Positions 1 through 9,902 of a stretch of DNA of 64,000 bases are shown piece by piece; the first letter of the stretch is position 1, and every line of letters starts with the position of its first letter. The notes under the pieces were generated by a model, which was not told the origin of the DNA, did no database searches, and worked only from the letters and a program-made list of their open reading frames with translations. The position numbers were made by a program, and so were the translations under genes. The stretch is from the NCBI RefSeq assembly GCF_010725055.1, contig NZ_BJKB01000016.1:52761-116760 (forward strand), read 5' to 3'. This stretch comes from Gelidibacter japonicus. Its GTDB lineage: Bacteria; Bacteroidota; Bacteroidia; Flavobacteriales; Flavobacteriaceae.

Positions 1-1665
1 ACCTACGTTAAACTTCGATTGGACTTTATAAAAGACAAGATTTTTTTAACTCCAAACGACTCGATTTGGCTGCCATACATCAATAAGACATTGGAAGTAG
101 CCACTAAGATTGATTTTAAGAAGGGCATTGCCTTAAGCCACGACCGCTTGGGGGTTTATTTTCAATACATAGCCAGCAATCATTACAAAGCTTTAGAAAA
201 TTATCACAAAGCAATTTTGGTTGCTGAGAGTGAGAAAAGCTTAAAAAGATATACACCCGGCTTTTATGGCAATATTGCCGTTATTTACTATGAACAACAA
301 GAGTACAAGAAGGCTATCAATACCTTTCGAATCCTGCTTGATTATCCAGAATACCGGACGAACTGCTATTTGAATATGGCTAATGCCTTTACAGAATTAA
401 AAGAGAAGGACTCTGCCTCAGTTTATTTTAAATATGCAATCGATGGTGCTAAGGTTGAAAACAACCCTATGATTTTAGCACTTGCCTTATCCAATTTGTC
501 CTTATTGCAAACCAGAAATGGACAACATGCTGAAGCTCTCGAAAACTCGGAGAAAAGTTTGGATTTGGTAAATGAACACCAGCTAGAGTTCCTAAGATCA
601 TCGGTTTACGCGAATGCTTCAATGGCCTATTTAGCTAATGATAAGTATGATGAAGCTGAGTTTTATGCTACTGAAGCCTTAAAAGACTCCAGTTTGAGAG
701 ACAATATCTATGTTCAAAAATCCATATGGGGTACGTTAACAGATGTTTATGAAGAAAAAGGTGATTATCAAAAAGCCTTAAATGCCCATAAAACATTTGT
801 AAAGCTTTCCGATAGTCTTGCAGGAGAGGATAAAAAACTAGAAATAGCCAAACGAGACATCCAATTTGAAAATGCTAAGAAACAGGCAATGGCTGAGGCC
901 GAGATTGAGAATCAAAAGCTGATCAAAAATGGCTCTATTATTGGTGGAAGCGGATTACTATTGGCAACATTGACCGGATTCATCCTATATTATAGAAAAC
1001 GAAATGCCGAAGCGCTAAAACAAGAAGCCGAATTTGATGCCATAGTATCAGATACAGAACTGAAAGCGTTACGCGCACAAATGAATCCACATTTTATATT
1101 CAACGCATTAAATTCCATCAACGATTTTATTTCAAAAAATGATGCTGATTCAGCAAGTCACTATTTGACCAAGTTTGCCAAAATCATGAGGCAGATATTG
1201 GAAACCTCTAGCCAAAATGAAATTCCACTGGATGAAGACTTAAAAATTTTAGAATTATATCTTCAAATAGAAAACATGCGCTTAAAGAATAAATTCACTT
1301 ATTCTATTGTTGTGGATGATGATGTTGATGTTGAAAACACCCTAATTCCGCCACTAATTTTACAACCCTTTATTGAGAACAGTATTTGGCACGGGATTTC
1401 TAAAAAGGAAACTACCGGGCATATTCAAATTAATATTAAAAAAGAAAATAACATGCTGGTATGTATTGTAGATGATAATGGCATTGGAAGAAAATTAGGC
1501 GCACACGATCAAAAGAGTAATAAAAATGCGCTAGGTACCAATATAACAAAAAGCAGAATTGAGATTATTAATAAAAAGAAAAACAGTAATGGTACGGTGA
1601 CCCTCATTGATAAGAATCAAGGATTGTGCGTTGAAGTAAAACTACCATTACAATTAGCATTTTAG
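1..1665 (+). CDS. LytS-type sensor histidine kinase with TPR repeats (5' end outside window)
   Basis: The frame is open from the first base, so the N-terminus, probably with a signal peptide, lies upstream. The first in-frame start-like codon is a TTG at 19, which is unlikely to be the real start. Numbering from that TTG, residues 1-290 are helical TPR-like repeats. A membrane segment follows at about 305-327 ending in YYRKR, then a His_kinase domain with MNPHFIFNALNSI (phospho-acceptor His about 358) and an N-box LQPFIENSIWHG. The HATPase glycine motif is DDNGIG. This is the usual Bacteroidota layout: a periplasmic TPR sensor, one membrane helix and a LytS/YehU-like kinase core. It phosphorylates a LytTR regulator, and one is encoded 3 bp downstream, so the two form a two-gene operon. 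The stimulus is unknown. Confidence 0.9.
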   Translation, partial: TYVKLRLDFIKDKIFLTPNDSIWLPYINKTLEVATKIDFKKGIALSHDRLGVYFQYIASNHYKALENYHKAILVAESEKSLKRYTPGFYGNIAVIYYEQQEYKKAINTFRILLDYPEYRTNCYLNMANAFTELKEKDSASVYFKYAIDGAKVENNPMILALALSNLSLLQTRNGQHAEALENSEKSLDLVNEHQLEFLRSSVYANASMAYLANDKYDEAEFYATEALKDSSLRDNIYVQKSIWGTLTDVYEEKGDYQKALNAHKTFVKLSDSLAGEDKKLEIAKRDIQFENAKKQAMAEAEIENQKLIKNGSIIGGSGLLLATLTGFILYYRKRNAEALKQEAEFDAIVSDTELKALRAQMNPHFIFNALNSINDFISKNDADSASHYLTKFAKIMRQILETSSQNEIPLDEDLKILELYLQIENMRLKNKFTYSIVVDDDVDVENTLIPPLILQPFIENSIWHGISKKETTGHIQINIKKENNMLVCIVDDNGIGRKLGAHDQKSNKNALGTNITKSRIEIINKKKNSNGTVTLIDKNQGLCVEVKLPLQLAF

Positions 1666-1668
1666 CAT

Positions 1669-2406
1669 ATGATACGTGCCATAATAATTGATGACGAACA
1701 GCATTGTATTGATAGGGTTAAAGAGCTTATGGATAGGCATCAGAACATGGTCTTGATCGGTGAATTTACAACTGTAGAATCAGGAATCATGGGGTTAAAA
1801 AACTTACAGCCTGACGTATTGTTTTTAGATGTACAAATTAATGAACAAACGGGTTTTGACGTGTTAAAGGCGATTGAAGCTCATCCTTTTGAAGTGATTT
1901 TTACAACAGCTTTTGATTTTTATGCGGTGCAAGCCTTCAAATTTAGTGCTATTGATTATTTATTGAAACCTGTGGATGCTGATGATTTCAATATGGCAAT
2001 TGATAAAGTGACCGATAAATTGGCCACAAAAGATTTTTCTAAAAAAGTGAATCATTTATTGTCAAATATCATCAAACCTGATATTCATAAAAAAATAAGT
2101 GTGCCTACGTTTGAAGGGTTTGAGTTTTTGGAGGTGGCTGATATTGTCCGTTGCCAATCGGATGTAAATTATACGAACATTTTTACTAAGAACGGCCAGA
2201 AACTACTGGTATCCAAAACATTGAAATCGTTTGAAGAACTTTTGACGGACTGTAATTTTTATAGAGTTCACAATTCGCATCTCATCAATTTGGAATACAT
2301 CAAAAAATACACAAAAGGTAAAGGTGGTTACGTGACCCTAAAAGATGATACAGTCATTGAAGTCTCAATGCGTCGTAAAGAAGGCTTTTTGATGCGTATC
2401 AACTAA
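1669..2406 (+). CDS. LytTR-family response regulator
   Basis: Two-domain response regulator of 245 residues. The receiver domain (about 1-120) has the acidic pocket IIDDE at 6-10, the phospho-acceptor Asp54 in LFLDVQ, and a conserved Lys in LLKPVDADDF. The C-terminal half (about 140-245) is a LytTR DNA-binding domain, with VRCQSDVNYTNIF and FYRVHNSHLINLEYIKKY typical of the family. It starts 3 bp after the kinase stop and is almost certainly its cognate output protein. A strong intrinsic terminator follows directly. The target genes cannot be told from the window. Confidence 0.93.
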   Translation: MIRAIIIDDEQHCIDRVKELMDRHQNMVLIGEFTTVESGIMGLKNLQPDVLFLDVQINEQTGFDVLKAIEAHPFEVIFTTAFDFYAVQAFKFSAIDYLLKPVDADDFNMAIDKVTDKLATKDFSKKVNHLLSNIIKPDIHKKISVPTFEGFEFLEVADIVRCQSDVNYTNIFTKNGQKLLVSKTLKSFEELLTDCNFYRVHNSHLINLEYIKKYTKGKGGYVTLKDDTVIEVSMRRKEGFLMRIN

Positions 2407-2443
2407 AACATCCCATAAATATTGAACCTATGGGATGTTTTTT
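2406..2443 (+). terminator. Intrinsic terminator after the kinase/regulator operon
   Basis: A perfect 12-bp stem (AAACATCCCATA paired with TATGGGATGTTT) around an 11-base loop, followed by a T run. It overlaps the stop codon of the LytTR gene and separates it from the convergent S9 peptidase gene, so it may serve both strands. Confidence 0.85.
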
Positions 2444-2467
2444 AACTGATAGTGTTTTTAAAGAGAC

Positions 2468-4834
2468 TTAATCCTCGAGTAAAGTTGAATTAAAAAGTTT
2501 CAAAATCCTCTTATATTCATCCGTCCAACTACTTGGTTCAACAAAACCGTGATCTTCTGCCGGATAAACGGCCATCTCCCAATTCTCTTTGCCCAGTTCA
2601 ATCAAGCGTTGGGCCAATCTGACCACATCTTGAAAATGTACGTTCACATCTACCATCCCATGAGCTATGAGCAAGTTACCCTTTAAGCCTTCTGCAAAAT
2701 AAATAGGAGAGGAGCGCTCATAAGCAATAGGGTCATTAAACGGTTCATTTAATATATTGGAAGTGTATCCATGATTGTAGTGTGCCCAATCAGTAACCGA
2801 TCGTAACGCAGCACCCGAAGTGAAAGTATCCGCTTCATTGAACAATGCCATTAAAGTGATGAATCCGCCATAGCTTCCGCCATAAATCCCAATCTTATTT
2901 TTGTCAATCCCATAATTATCGACCAAATATTTAGCGCCATCCACTTGGTCAGATAAATCTTTTCCGCCCATATGTCTGTAAATGCCAGTGCGCCAATCTC
3001 TTCCGTAGCCCGCGCTTCCTCTGTAGTCAATATCAATAACGGTATAGCCTAAATCGGTCAACAAATTATGGAACATATATTCTCTAAAGTAAGACGACCA
3101 CCATTTATGGGCATTCTGAAGATAACCCGCACCGTGGACGAAAATAACCGCTGCATTATTTTTAACCGATGCTTCAGGAACATAAAGTCGCGCCGGTACT
3201 TGTGCGCCATCTTCGGCTTTAAACGTGATAAGCTGAGGATCTCTCCAATTATAAGACTTAAAGACATCCGATTGCCCTGAGGTCAATTGAACCGCTTCAG
3301 CTTTAGCACTATTCTTTTTATAATACAATTCCCAAGGTTGGTTGCTGTAGGAATATAAAATGGCCATGTATTTTTCATCGGGTGAAAGGGTCACATCATT
3401 ATTTCCCGTCATTGACGTCAATTGCTCCATTTTTCCTCCCATTAATGGCATTTTATAAAAATGTCTTTCGCCAGGGCCAACTTCGGAAGTGGTTAAATAC
3501 CAACTTTTTTGGTCCTTGGAAATAAAGGGATCAAAAACCTCAAAGTTTCCAGAAGTCAATGCTTTTTTCTTGCCATTTGTAACATCCAAAAGATATAAAT
3601 GCGAATAGCCTGTGGCTTCCGATTGAAAATAAATATGCTTGTTGTCAGGCAACCAACCCAAAGTGCCACCGCCCATAGACCAACCAATGCCAGGTCCTGC
3701 AATCCAGGCTTCGTCGCGCTGTCTGTCTAAGATGGACAATTCGCCGGTAGATAAATCCAATTTCGCTATCCAACGGTCCTTATTGTCTTTAGAACGGACG
3801 TTAACAATAGCATATTGGCCGTTATCAGAAAAATAGGCCTGTGAGGTAATGACCTGACGTTCCTTGGCTTCCCATTCCTTATCTGGATAATCCTTGACAT
3901 AGTCAGGCAAATCCTTGATTCCAGGCAACGTGTTTGTTTGAACTTTGTAAACCGTATCTTTTTCAATATTGTAGATGGCCAATTCTACCTTCATTTCGTC
4001 ATCACCAACTTTAGAACGCGTGTTCAAATCTCTGGTATAACTAGAGGCGTCGATATAATTCGGAACGATGGTGGCGTCACTCTTACCTCGATTAAAGAGG
4101 GTGAAGGTCACGTATTTGGCGTCTGGAGAGACCTGCAAACTACTCACTTGACTATCTCCTGTATAGTAGGTGTAAGCTTCTTTTTCTTTACGTGCTTCTC
4201 TTATTTCTTTTGTCATTTCTTTTTTGTCTTCCCGCTCTTTGACCACACTTAGCAATTTTAGATTTTCTGCTTCAAGATAAGCGGCTTTATCAGATGTTTT
4301 TGGATCCTTCTTTTTCGATTCCTCTCCCGATTTTATTTGGGTCAATTTTTTTAAGATACCGCTGTCAAGCGAATAGATATAGGCATTATTATCGGCTTCA
4401 AAAGCAACCCAATCTTCGTTGGCCAAGAAACTTGGACGGCCGATGTTTTGAGGGAACTGCAATAGTTCAGTTTCTTTTCCTGACTTGATATCAAAAATGA
4501 TTAAGATATTTCCCTTGGAATAAATCTTTTTAGACTTTGATTTATTGTAGGTACCTCGTGCGAAATCAATTTCTTTTTCTTCAGTCCAACTTATTTTCTC
4601 AATCTTTTTAGGAGCTGCCAAGTGGATGCGGTACAAGGAGTCTGCAGGATCAGCATCTTTGTTGTAATTAAAATAGATGCCACTGCTGTTTTGATCCCAT
4701 TTGACATTGGAAGGAAATGTTCCCATCCATTTTGGGTCCTGCATTATTTTTTCTACTGAAAGCTCGCTCTGTTGCGCGAATAGATTAATGAAAAGTACTG
4801 AAAAGAGGAGGCTTAGGAAAAAGGATTTAGTCAT
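2468..4834 (-). CDS. Secreted S9 family peptidase (prolyl oligopeptidase / DPP IV-like)
   Basis: A protein of 788 residues starting with a signal peptide (MTKSFFLSLLFSVLFINLFAQ). The N-terminal and middle part is a DPP IV-type beta-propeller with SPD and WLPDN blade motifs. It contains an unusually Lys/Glu-rich insertion at about 170-220. The C-terminal alpha/beta hydrolase domain carries the triad Ser654 in GGSYGG, Asp729 in HGMVDVNVHF and His762 in AEDHGF. The likely role is removal of dipeptides from proline-containing peptides in the periplasm or at the surface. The gene stands alone, convergent with the regulator and followed upstream by a repeat-filled gap. Confidence 0.92.
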   Translation of the reverse strand: MTKSFFLSLLFSVLFINLFAQQSELSVEKIMQDPKWMGTFPSNVKWDQNSSGIYFNYNKDADPADSLYRIHLAAPKKIEKISWTEEKEIDFARGTYNKSKSKKIYSKGNILIIFDIKSGKETELLQFPQNIGRPSFLANEDWVAFEADNNAYIYSLDSGILKKLTQIKSGEESKKKDPKTSDKAAYLEAENLKLLSVVKEREDKKEMTKEIREARKEKEAYTYYTGDSQVSSLQVSPDAKYVTFTLFNRGKSDATIVPNYIDASSYTRDLNTRSKVGDDEMKVELAIYNIEKDTVYKVQTNTLPGIKDLPDYVKDYPDKEWEAKERQVITSQAYFSDNGQYAIVNVRSKDNKDRWIAKLDLSTGELSILDRQRDEAWIAGPGIGWSMGGGTLGWLPDNKHIYFQSEATGYSHLYLLDVTNGKKKALTSGNFEVFDPFISKDQKSWYLTTSEVGPGERHFYKMPLMGGKMEQLTSMTGNNDVTLSPDEKYMAILYSYSNQPWELYYKKNSAKAEAVQLTSGQSDVFKSYNWRDPQLITFKAEDGAQVPARLYVPEASVKNNAAVIFVHGAGYLQNAHKWWSSYFREYMFHNLLTDLGYTVIDIDYRGSAGYGRDWRTGIYRHMGGKDLSDQVDGAKYLVDNYGIDKNKIGIYGGSYGGFITLMALFNEADTFTSGAALRSVTDWAHYNHGYTSNILNEPFNDPIAYERSSPIYFAEGLKGNLLIAHGMVDVNVHFQDVVRLAQRLIELGKENWEMAVYPAEDHGFVEPSSWTDEYKRILKLFNSTLLED

Positions 4835-4853
4835 GGGTGATTGTGTTTATGTT

Positions 4854-4894
4854 GTTCAAAGTTCAAGGTTCAAGGTTCAAAGTTGCGAGTTTCT
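4854..4894. repeat. Heptamer array, GTTCAAR type
   Basis: Units on a strict 7-bp register: GTTCAAA, GTTCAAG, GTTCAAG, GTTCAAA, then decaying to GTTGCGA and GTTTCTA. It lies 20 bp upstream of the S9 peptidase start codon. Confidence 0.8.
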
Positions 4895-5093
4895 ATCACC
4901 TATCGCATGATTTCCTTCGCATAAAACTTTGTGTTCGTTATGGTTAAATTTAGAGTCCAACAGTATTGAATATTGTTTGACCGTTAAAAGTCATATGCCC
5001 TTTTATCAAATAGGTGACTATCTCACAAACTTATGAATTTTCAACAAATTTTAACGATAAGTTTTGATGTTAAATAGAAATGGAATACTGAGT

Positions 5094-5170
5094 GTTCAAA
5101 GTTCAGGGTTCAAAGTTCAAAGTTTGGAGTTCGGAGTTCAAAGTTCAAAATTCAGAATTCAAGGTTTTAA
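5094..5170. repeat. Heptamer array of eleven degenerate GTTCAAA units
   Basis: Eleven consecutive 7-bp units in perfect register: GTTCAAA, GTTCAGG, GTTCAAA, GTTCAAA, GTTTGGA, GTTCGGA, GTTCAAA, GTTCAAA, ATTCAGA, ATTCAAG, GTTTTAA. It lies in the 520-bp gap between the S9 peptidase and the M1-like gene. No gene is visible in that gap. Confidence 0.85.
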
Positions 5171-5224
5171 GGCTAAGCAATCCACTTCAATTTTCAGTAT
5201 TCAGGTATCAATCAGTGGGTATCC

Positions 5225-5269
5225 GTCATATGTCATCCGCCATTTGTCATATAAAATTCAAAGTTTAGA
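5225..5269. repeat. Second heptamer type, GTCATAT, merging into ATTCAAA
   Basis: Units GTCATAT, GTCATCC, GCCATTT, GTCATAT on a 7-bp register, followed after three bases by ATTCAAA and GTTTAGA. The unit differs from its neighbour array but the period is the same. A GC-rich stretch with partial inverted symmetry follows at 5304-5346, just before the M1-like gene stop. Confidence 0.75.
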
Positions 5270-5356
5270 GCTTAAGCCTTTCAGTTTTCTACCTCCGCTT
5301 CGTTACCCGCCTCCGCTCTGCTGCGGACGGCAAGCGGTGGGGGAGGCATTTTCAAC

Positions 5357-8242
5357 CTAATACCATTTTCGTCTAAAAAGTCCTAATAGCACTTCTGGAT
5401 CTACGGTGAATTTAATACGGATGCGTTGGCTATAATTGGGATCACTAACTTCCCATCCTAAACTGGAATAGATCGGAAAGTAGAGTTCAAAATAATCGGT
5501 GACCAAGTCCAATTTGATACCCGAGTCATAAACGAATTTGGGTTTGACGGATTTGTTTTTAACCAAACCAATATCGCCATAGGCTTCAATAAATCGCCAT
5601 AAAGTGGTGCTCATATTGGCAGTAGTCATCCATTGATTGGCAAAAGGAGTTTCTAGCTTTGATTTAAAGCCACCTTCTGCAATGATAATTTGCTGGCTGA
5701 AAATACCCGAAGCTTCAGAACGTCCTAAGTAGTTATAGTCAAACAAATAATCGGTAGGCCTGTCCAACGCAAAACTGAAGTAATCTGAATTCTCATCGGT
5801 TTTGTTGTATAAGAAGGCTCCAGCAAAAAATCTGAAATTAAATTGTCTGTTTTTTTCTGTAAGCTTCCGCCATTCGTAATTCATAGCAATTTTCCCGAAT
5901 TTTTTGGCAATCTGAAAATCATAATAAAATTTTGAAAAATCAATCAAGTCCAAATGCGCATTAACGTATCTAATGTTGAACACACTATAGTCTGGCTCTG
6001 TGACTACCAAAAGTGAATTGTCTTTAATTGATCTGGAAATATCCAAATATCTAAAATTTATATAGCTGGATTTGTTCGATCTAAAGTATTCATTATCCCT
6101 AAAATAGAAAGAAACGCTTGGACTAAGTTTTGTTACAAATGCATCTTTGGCAAAGGAGGAGTAACTTGCACTTAAACCATAGTTGATCCTGAACAAATTT
6201 TGGTCTTCAATATGTTGCGTATAAACACCTAATGCACCACCGGTAATGGTTTTTGAGTTAAAGGCATATTTTGGTGTAAATTGATAGGTAAAGTTCTTCA
6301 TTAATAAGGTTTTGTTATACACCTTAGCGCCTAAAGTAAAACCGTCATAAATATTATTGTATTCTACCAATGGCATGAAAAATACTTGATTGTAGTTAGG
6401 ATCCTCAATATCCTTAAAGAGTCTGAATTGTAAGGGTTTATTGTTGAAAAACCAACCTTTTAATGATTTCCAGTTGTCCCGGAGATTGTATTCCGGGATG
6501 GTATTGTCATAATTCAGGACCAACTTTGTAGCGTCATTGCGCGGAATGGTCAAGGTTTTGGAACCATCGATATGCTCAATCCAAATTTTTGACAGAACAG
6601 AATCATTTTTCAAAGTAAACAGTGATACAGGAACATCATTTTTTCGCTTGTTCTTGACGGTGAAGGTCACCGAATCCTTAGTCTTTACAATGTCCTTAAT
6701 CCGAAAATCTATTTTTTTTCTACTATCGATATAGTCCTGAAAGAACCAATCTACATCTTTGTCGGTCTTCTTTTTTAATAAGTTTTCAAAATCGGCACTC
6801 GTCGAAGGTTTTAGTTTGAAGGTATCGAGATATTCATAGATGGTGTTTTCAACAATTTCAGAATTTACAAAGTCGTTCAAATATTTCAGTCCAATGCCCG
6901 CTTTGTATTTTCCGGCAATATTTGCGTTGAATTTTAACAATTCGTCTTTTGGCATGGTTAGAGGCTGATCGCGATTTGAACGTGCCATTTGCATGAAATA
7001 AAGATTGTACTGTTCGTTGAAGTTTACATCGGCAGCGTGGAATGAACGAAGGCCCCAGACATTGGCCAACGTACCCAATAGTTTTAAGTCAGGATAGTTG
7101 TCTTCAACGTATTTCATCAGATAATAAATCTGAATTGCGTCTTTGAGCCAATAATCCTCTCGCGGGTTGACTAATAGGGTGTTATTGAGATAATTGTTTA
7201 AGGTCGTTTTTAAAAGCTTCAGTTCGTATTGCAGATTTCCCGGGAAAGGATTAAGAAATTTTGGCAATTGGTTTAACCCGTAAAGCGGATCCTTACGGTA
7301 TTCGATATCAGTGACCATCAGGTAGTCATGAGGATACTTTCCTAGGTTTTTTGTTATGAATTGGGTGATTTTGTCAATGATGATGGCACGATCGGCGGGC
7401 ATTATACCTTCATTTTCCAAATTGCTGATAACTGTAAAATTATCGGTCTGTACAAAGTTAAACTTTGGGAATTTATTGAGATAAAGTTTGCTGTCCACAC
7501 GATCTTTCCCGTAAAAGTAGAACGTTTGGGTACTGTCTCCTTGGGTGAGGTCTTGAATGGCAAGTTCCGAATAGATACCGTAGTTTTTTGGGAACTCTGC
7601 TTTCAGATAAATATCTGCTTTGGGAACGTAAAGGTCGTCCAGGTTTTTGTTACTGTAGTAATGCCACTTACCATCGTAAACGGCAGGTGTAATGTACCAA
7701 TACTTCAAATTGAGTTCATCGTCGGGTGTAGCGCCATAATCGGTGAACGTATCATCTGGAAACTGCAAATTATAAAACAGTTCAATATGATAGAATTCGT
7801 TTGGCAATAATGGTTCGGATAATTCTACCTCTATGACATCAGGATGTGGTTTTAACCTTGTGTAATTTAGCTCTTGGCCTGTACTATCCTTTAACGAGGT
7901 AATGTTGGTAAAGCCCCGCATTTCATTTTTTGCAAAATGGAATTTGGTACTGTATTCTTGAGCAAACCTTTTCGCTAAAGGGGTGTGTTTTGTAGAGTAA
8001 CTGTTGCTCCAATCGTTGAGGTAAATCTTTGTCAACGTATCGTTTGTTGTATTTTGATAACGAATGATTTGAGCTATTTTTGCCCTCTTTTTTTGCATAT
8101 TGAACTGTGCATCGATACTGATCTTGTTTTGACCGACCATCAATGCCGAATAAAATATTATAAAACTTAAAAGAAAATGTTTTTTCAAGGGGCTATAAAA
8201 AGCTTTAATGGTTTGAATTTTGATAATGAATTGATATCGCAC
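5357..8242 (-). CDS. M1-like peptidase homologue lacking the HExxH motif, with beta-rich C-terminus
   Basis: A protein of 961 residues with an N-terminal hydrophobic segment at about 19-38 (signal peptide with a long n-region). Residues 40-500 follow the M1/gluzincin aminopeptidase layout. Where the zinc ligands should be, the chain reads LKLLKTTLNNYLNNTLLVNP (about 341-360) instead of HExxH, while the flanking REDYWL (361-366) and the following helix are kept. The exopeptidase GAMEN loop is also not recognisable. From about 600 to the end the chain is rich in alternating beta strands and Tyr/Phe and ends in RRKWY, resembling an outer-membrane barrel. It is therefore probably a catalytically dead scaffold or surface protein. 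A divergent active site cannot be excluded. Confidence 0.75.
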   Translation of the reverse strand: MRYQFIIKIQTIKAFYSPLKKHFLLSFIIFYSALMVGQNKISIDAQFNMQKKRAKIAQIIRYQNTTNDTLTKIYLNDWSNSYSTKHTPLAKRFAQEYSTKFHFAKNEMRGFTNITSLKDSTGQELNYTRLKPHPDVIEVELSEPLLPNEFYHIELFYNLQFPDDTFTDYGATPDDELNLKYWYITPAVYDGKWHYYSNKNLDDLYVPKADIYLKAEFPKNYGIYSELAIQDLTQGDSTQTFYFYGKDRVDSKLYLNKFPKFNFVQTDNFTVISNLENEGIMPADRAIIIDKITQFITKNLGKYPHDYLMVTDIEYRKDPLYGLNQLPKFLNPFPGNLQYELKLLKTTLNNYLNNTLLVNPREDYWLKDAIQIYYLMKYVEDNYPDLKLLGTLANVWGLRSFHAADVNFNEQYNLYFMQMARSNRDQPLTMPKDELLKFNANIAGKYKAGIGLKYLNDFVNSEIVENTIYEYLDTFKLKPSTSADFENLLKKKTDKDVDWFFQDYIDSRKKIDFRIKDIVKTKDSVTFTVKNKRKNDVPVSLFTLKNDSVLSKIWIEHIDGSKTLTIPRNDATKLVLNYDNTIPEYNLRDNWKSLKGWFFNNKPLQFRLFKDIEDPNYNQVFFMPLVEYNNIYDGFTLGAKVYNKTLLMKNFTYQFTPKYAFNSKTITGGALGVYTQHIEDQNLFRINYGLSASYSSFAKDAFVTKLSPSVSFYFRDNEYFRSNKSSYINFRYLDISRSIKDNSLLVVTEPDYSVFNIRYVNAHLDLIDFSKFYYDFQIAKKFGKIAMNYEWRKLTEKNRQFNFRFFAGAFLYNKTDENSDYFSFALDRPTDYLFDYNYLGRSEASGIFSQQIIIAEGGFKSKLETPFANQWMTTANMSTTLWRFIEAYGDIGLVKNKSVKPKFVYDSGIKLDLVTDYFELYFPIYSSLGWEVSDPNYSQRIRIKFTVDPEVLLGLFRRKWY

Positions 8243-8471
8243 AAGTTCTTTACGAAAAATAATAAATTATTGACGAGCTATATAATGAATTTTAGGTGTT
8301 TTAGGTTTTAAAGTAATAAAAACAGTATAGGGTTTTCATCTTTTGGCAGCAATGATAAGTATTTAGGGCACATTTTTCAGCAAGAAATGATAAATATGCC
8401 CTGCTTATTTTACTGCTCATGGGTCCCAACCATAAAACTGGTTATAAAAAGGTGATAATAGTCGAATCTTT

Positions 8472-9161
8472 TTAGAAATTTGGGCTCAGTTCAAATTCTT
8501 TATAGAAGTTATCCAGTATTTCCAGAACTTCATCTGGCGTGTCCACCAAGTGGATAAGGTCCAGGTCTTTGGCGCAGATATTGCTGGAAGAGTCTAAAAG
8601 TGTGGTTCTTACCCAATCTAAAAGACCTTTCCAAAAATCGGTGCCCACTAAAATAATTGGGAACTCTTCAATTTTATTGGTCTGAATAAGGGTGATGGCT
8701 TCAAACAATTCGTCCAAAGTACCGAAGCCTCCTGGCATCACAACAAAGCCTTGGGAGTATTTGACAAACATGACCTTTCTAACAAAAAAATAGTCGAAAT
8801 CTAAACTTTTATCAGCGTCTATATAAGGATTATCGTGCTGTTCAAAAGGTAGATCAATGTTCAATCCAACCGAAGTTCCACCTGCAATATGTGCCCCTTT
8901 ATTCCCGGCTTCCATTATACCAGGACCTCCACCAGTGATAACCCCGTAACCATGCTCCACAATTTTTTTAGCAATTTCCTCTGCCAATTTATAATATTTA
9001 TGATCGGGCTTGGTTCGCGCTGAACCAAAAACGGAAACACAAGGTCCAATTTTGCTCAATTTTTCATAACCATTTACAAACTCGCCCATTATTTTAAAAA
9101 TGGCCCATGAATCGTTTGTTTTTATTTCGTTCCACGCTTTACTGTGTTTTTCTAATCTCAT
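8472..9161 (-). CDS. TIGR00730 / LOG family Rossmann protein
   Basis: A protein of 229 residues with the two LOG-family signatures GGGPGIMEAGNKGA (about 77-90) and PGGFGTLDE (143-151), plus FFVRKVMFVK supplying the conserved Arg. Family members are nucleotide 5'-monophosphate phosphoribohydrolases, called cytokinin-activating LOG proteins in plants. In bacteria they cleave AMP or other nucleotides to base and ribose phosphate. The length is typical of the longer, second LOG group. It is monocistronic and transcribed away from the 740-bp gap on its right. Confidence 0.9.
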   Translation of the reverse strand: MRLEKHSKAWNEIKTNDSWAIFKIMGEFVNGYEKLSKIGPCVSVFGSARTKPDHKYYKLAEEIAKKIVEHGYGVITGGGPGIMEAGNKGAHIAGGTSVGLNIDLPFEQHDNPYIDADKSLDFDYFFVRKVMFVKYSQGFVVMPGGFGTLDELFEAITLIQTNKIEEFPIILVGTDFWKGLLDWVRTTLLDSSSNICAKDLDLIHLVDTPDEVLEILDNFYKEFELSPNF

Positions 9162-9184
9162 TCTGTATTTAATCTATTTTTTAG

Positions 9185-9306
9185 TCATTATTTCAAGTGT
9201 CAATCTCAATTCTCAGTCTCAGTCAACAGTGGCGTCCTCATTCATCCTTTCTAAATCTTTAAGCCTAATTTGCCTCCGTACATCTGCCATCGGTCAGCCG
9301 TCATCA
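9185..9306. repeat. Degenerate TCA-phased repeats, including a clean GCCATCG/GTCAGCC/GTCATCA run
   Basis: From 9185 to 9230 the trinucleotide TCA recurs at 4-8 base steps. At 9279-9306 the units TACATCT, GCCATCG, GTCAGCC, GTCATCA are again exactly 7 bp apart. The rest of the 9162-9530 gap shows no gene. Confidence 0.6.
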
Positions 9307-9530
9307 TCTCTAATTCCTTATCCCTTACGCCTCCTAGCAGCACGCCAAAACAGACAAATTTAATAGAAAATAACAGAATAAGTTCTATTCAACGGATTTT
9401 AAAACCGTTTTGTTATAGATTTTGTGAATTGTTAATGATGGCTCATTGCCAAAATTTGGAGATTTCTCAATAATACTCCTTGCAACCACTTAATTCACTT
9501 TAGTTTCAAAAGTGGCTACATTATGATTTA

Positions 9531-9571
9531 AACAAAAAAAAAAGAGACAAATCTTGGATTTTGCCTCTTTA
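9531..9571 (-). terminator. Intrinsic terminator of the small membrane-protein gene
   Basis: On the minus strand a 12-bp stem (AAAGAGGCAAAA with ATTTGTCTCTTT, one G-U pair) is followed by ten or more T. It lies 37 bp after the stop of the gene at 9608-9775. Confidence 0.8.
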
Positions 9572-9607
9572 GAAGTGCATGTCGTGTTATACTATTTCAA
9601 TTTTATT

Positions 9608-9856
<249 letters not shown>

Positions 9857-9902
9857 TTATTCAAAAGTATTTATATTTGAGCCTCTTAAATGATTTTTAT
9901 CG

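Noticed and set aside
3639..4252. Open frames on the plus strand inside the S9 peptidase gene
   Set aside because: They are opposite-strand shadows of a well-supported gene, without starts, domains or signals of their own.
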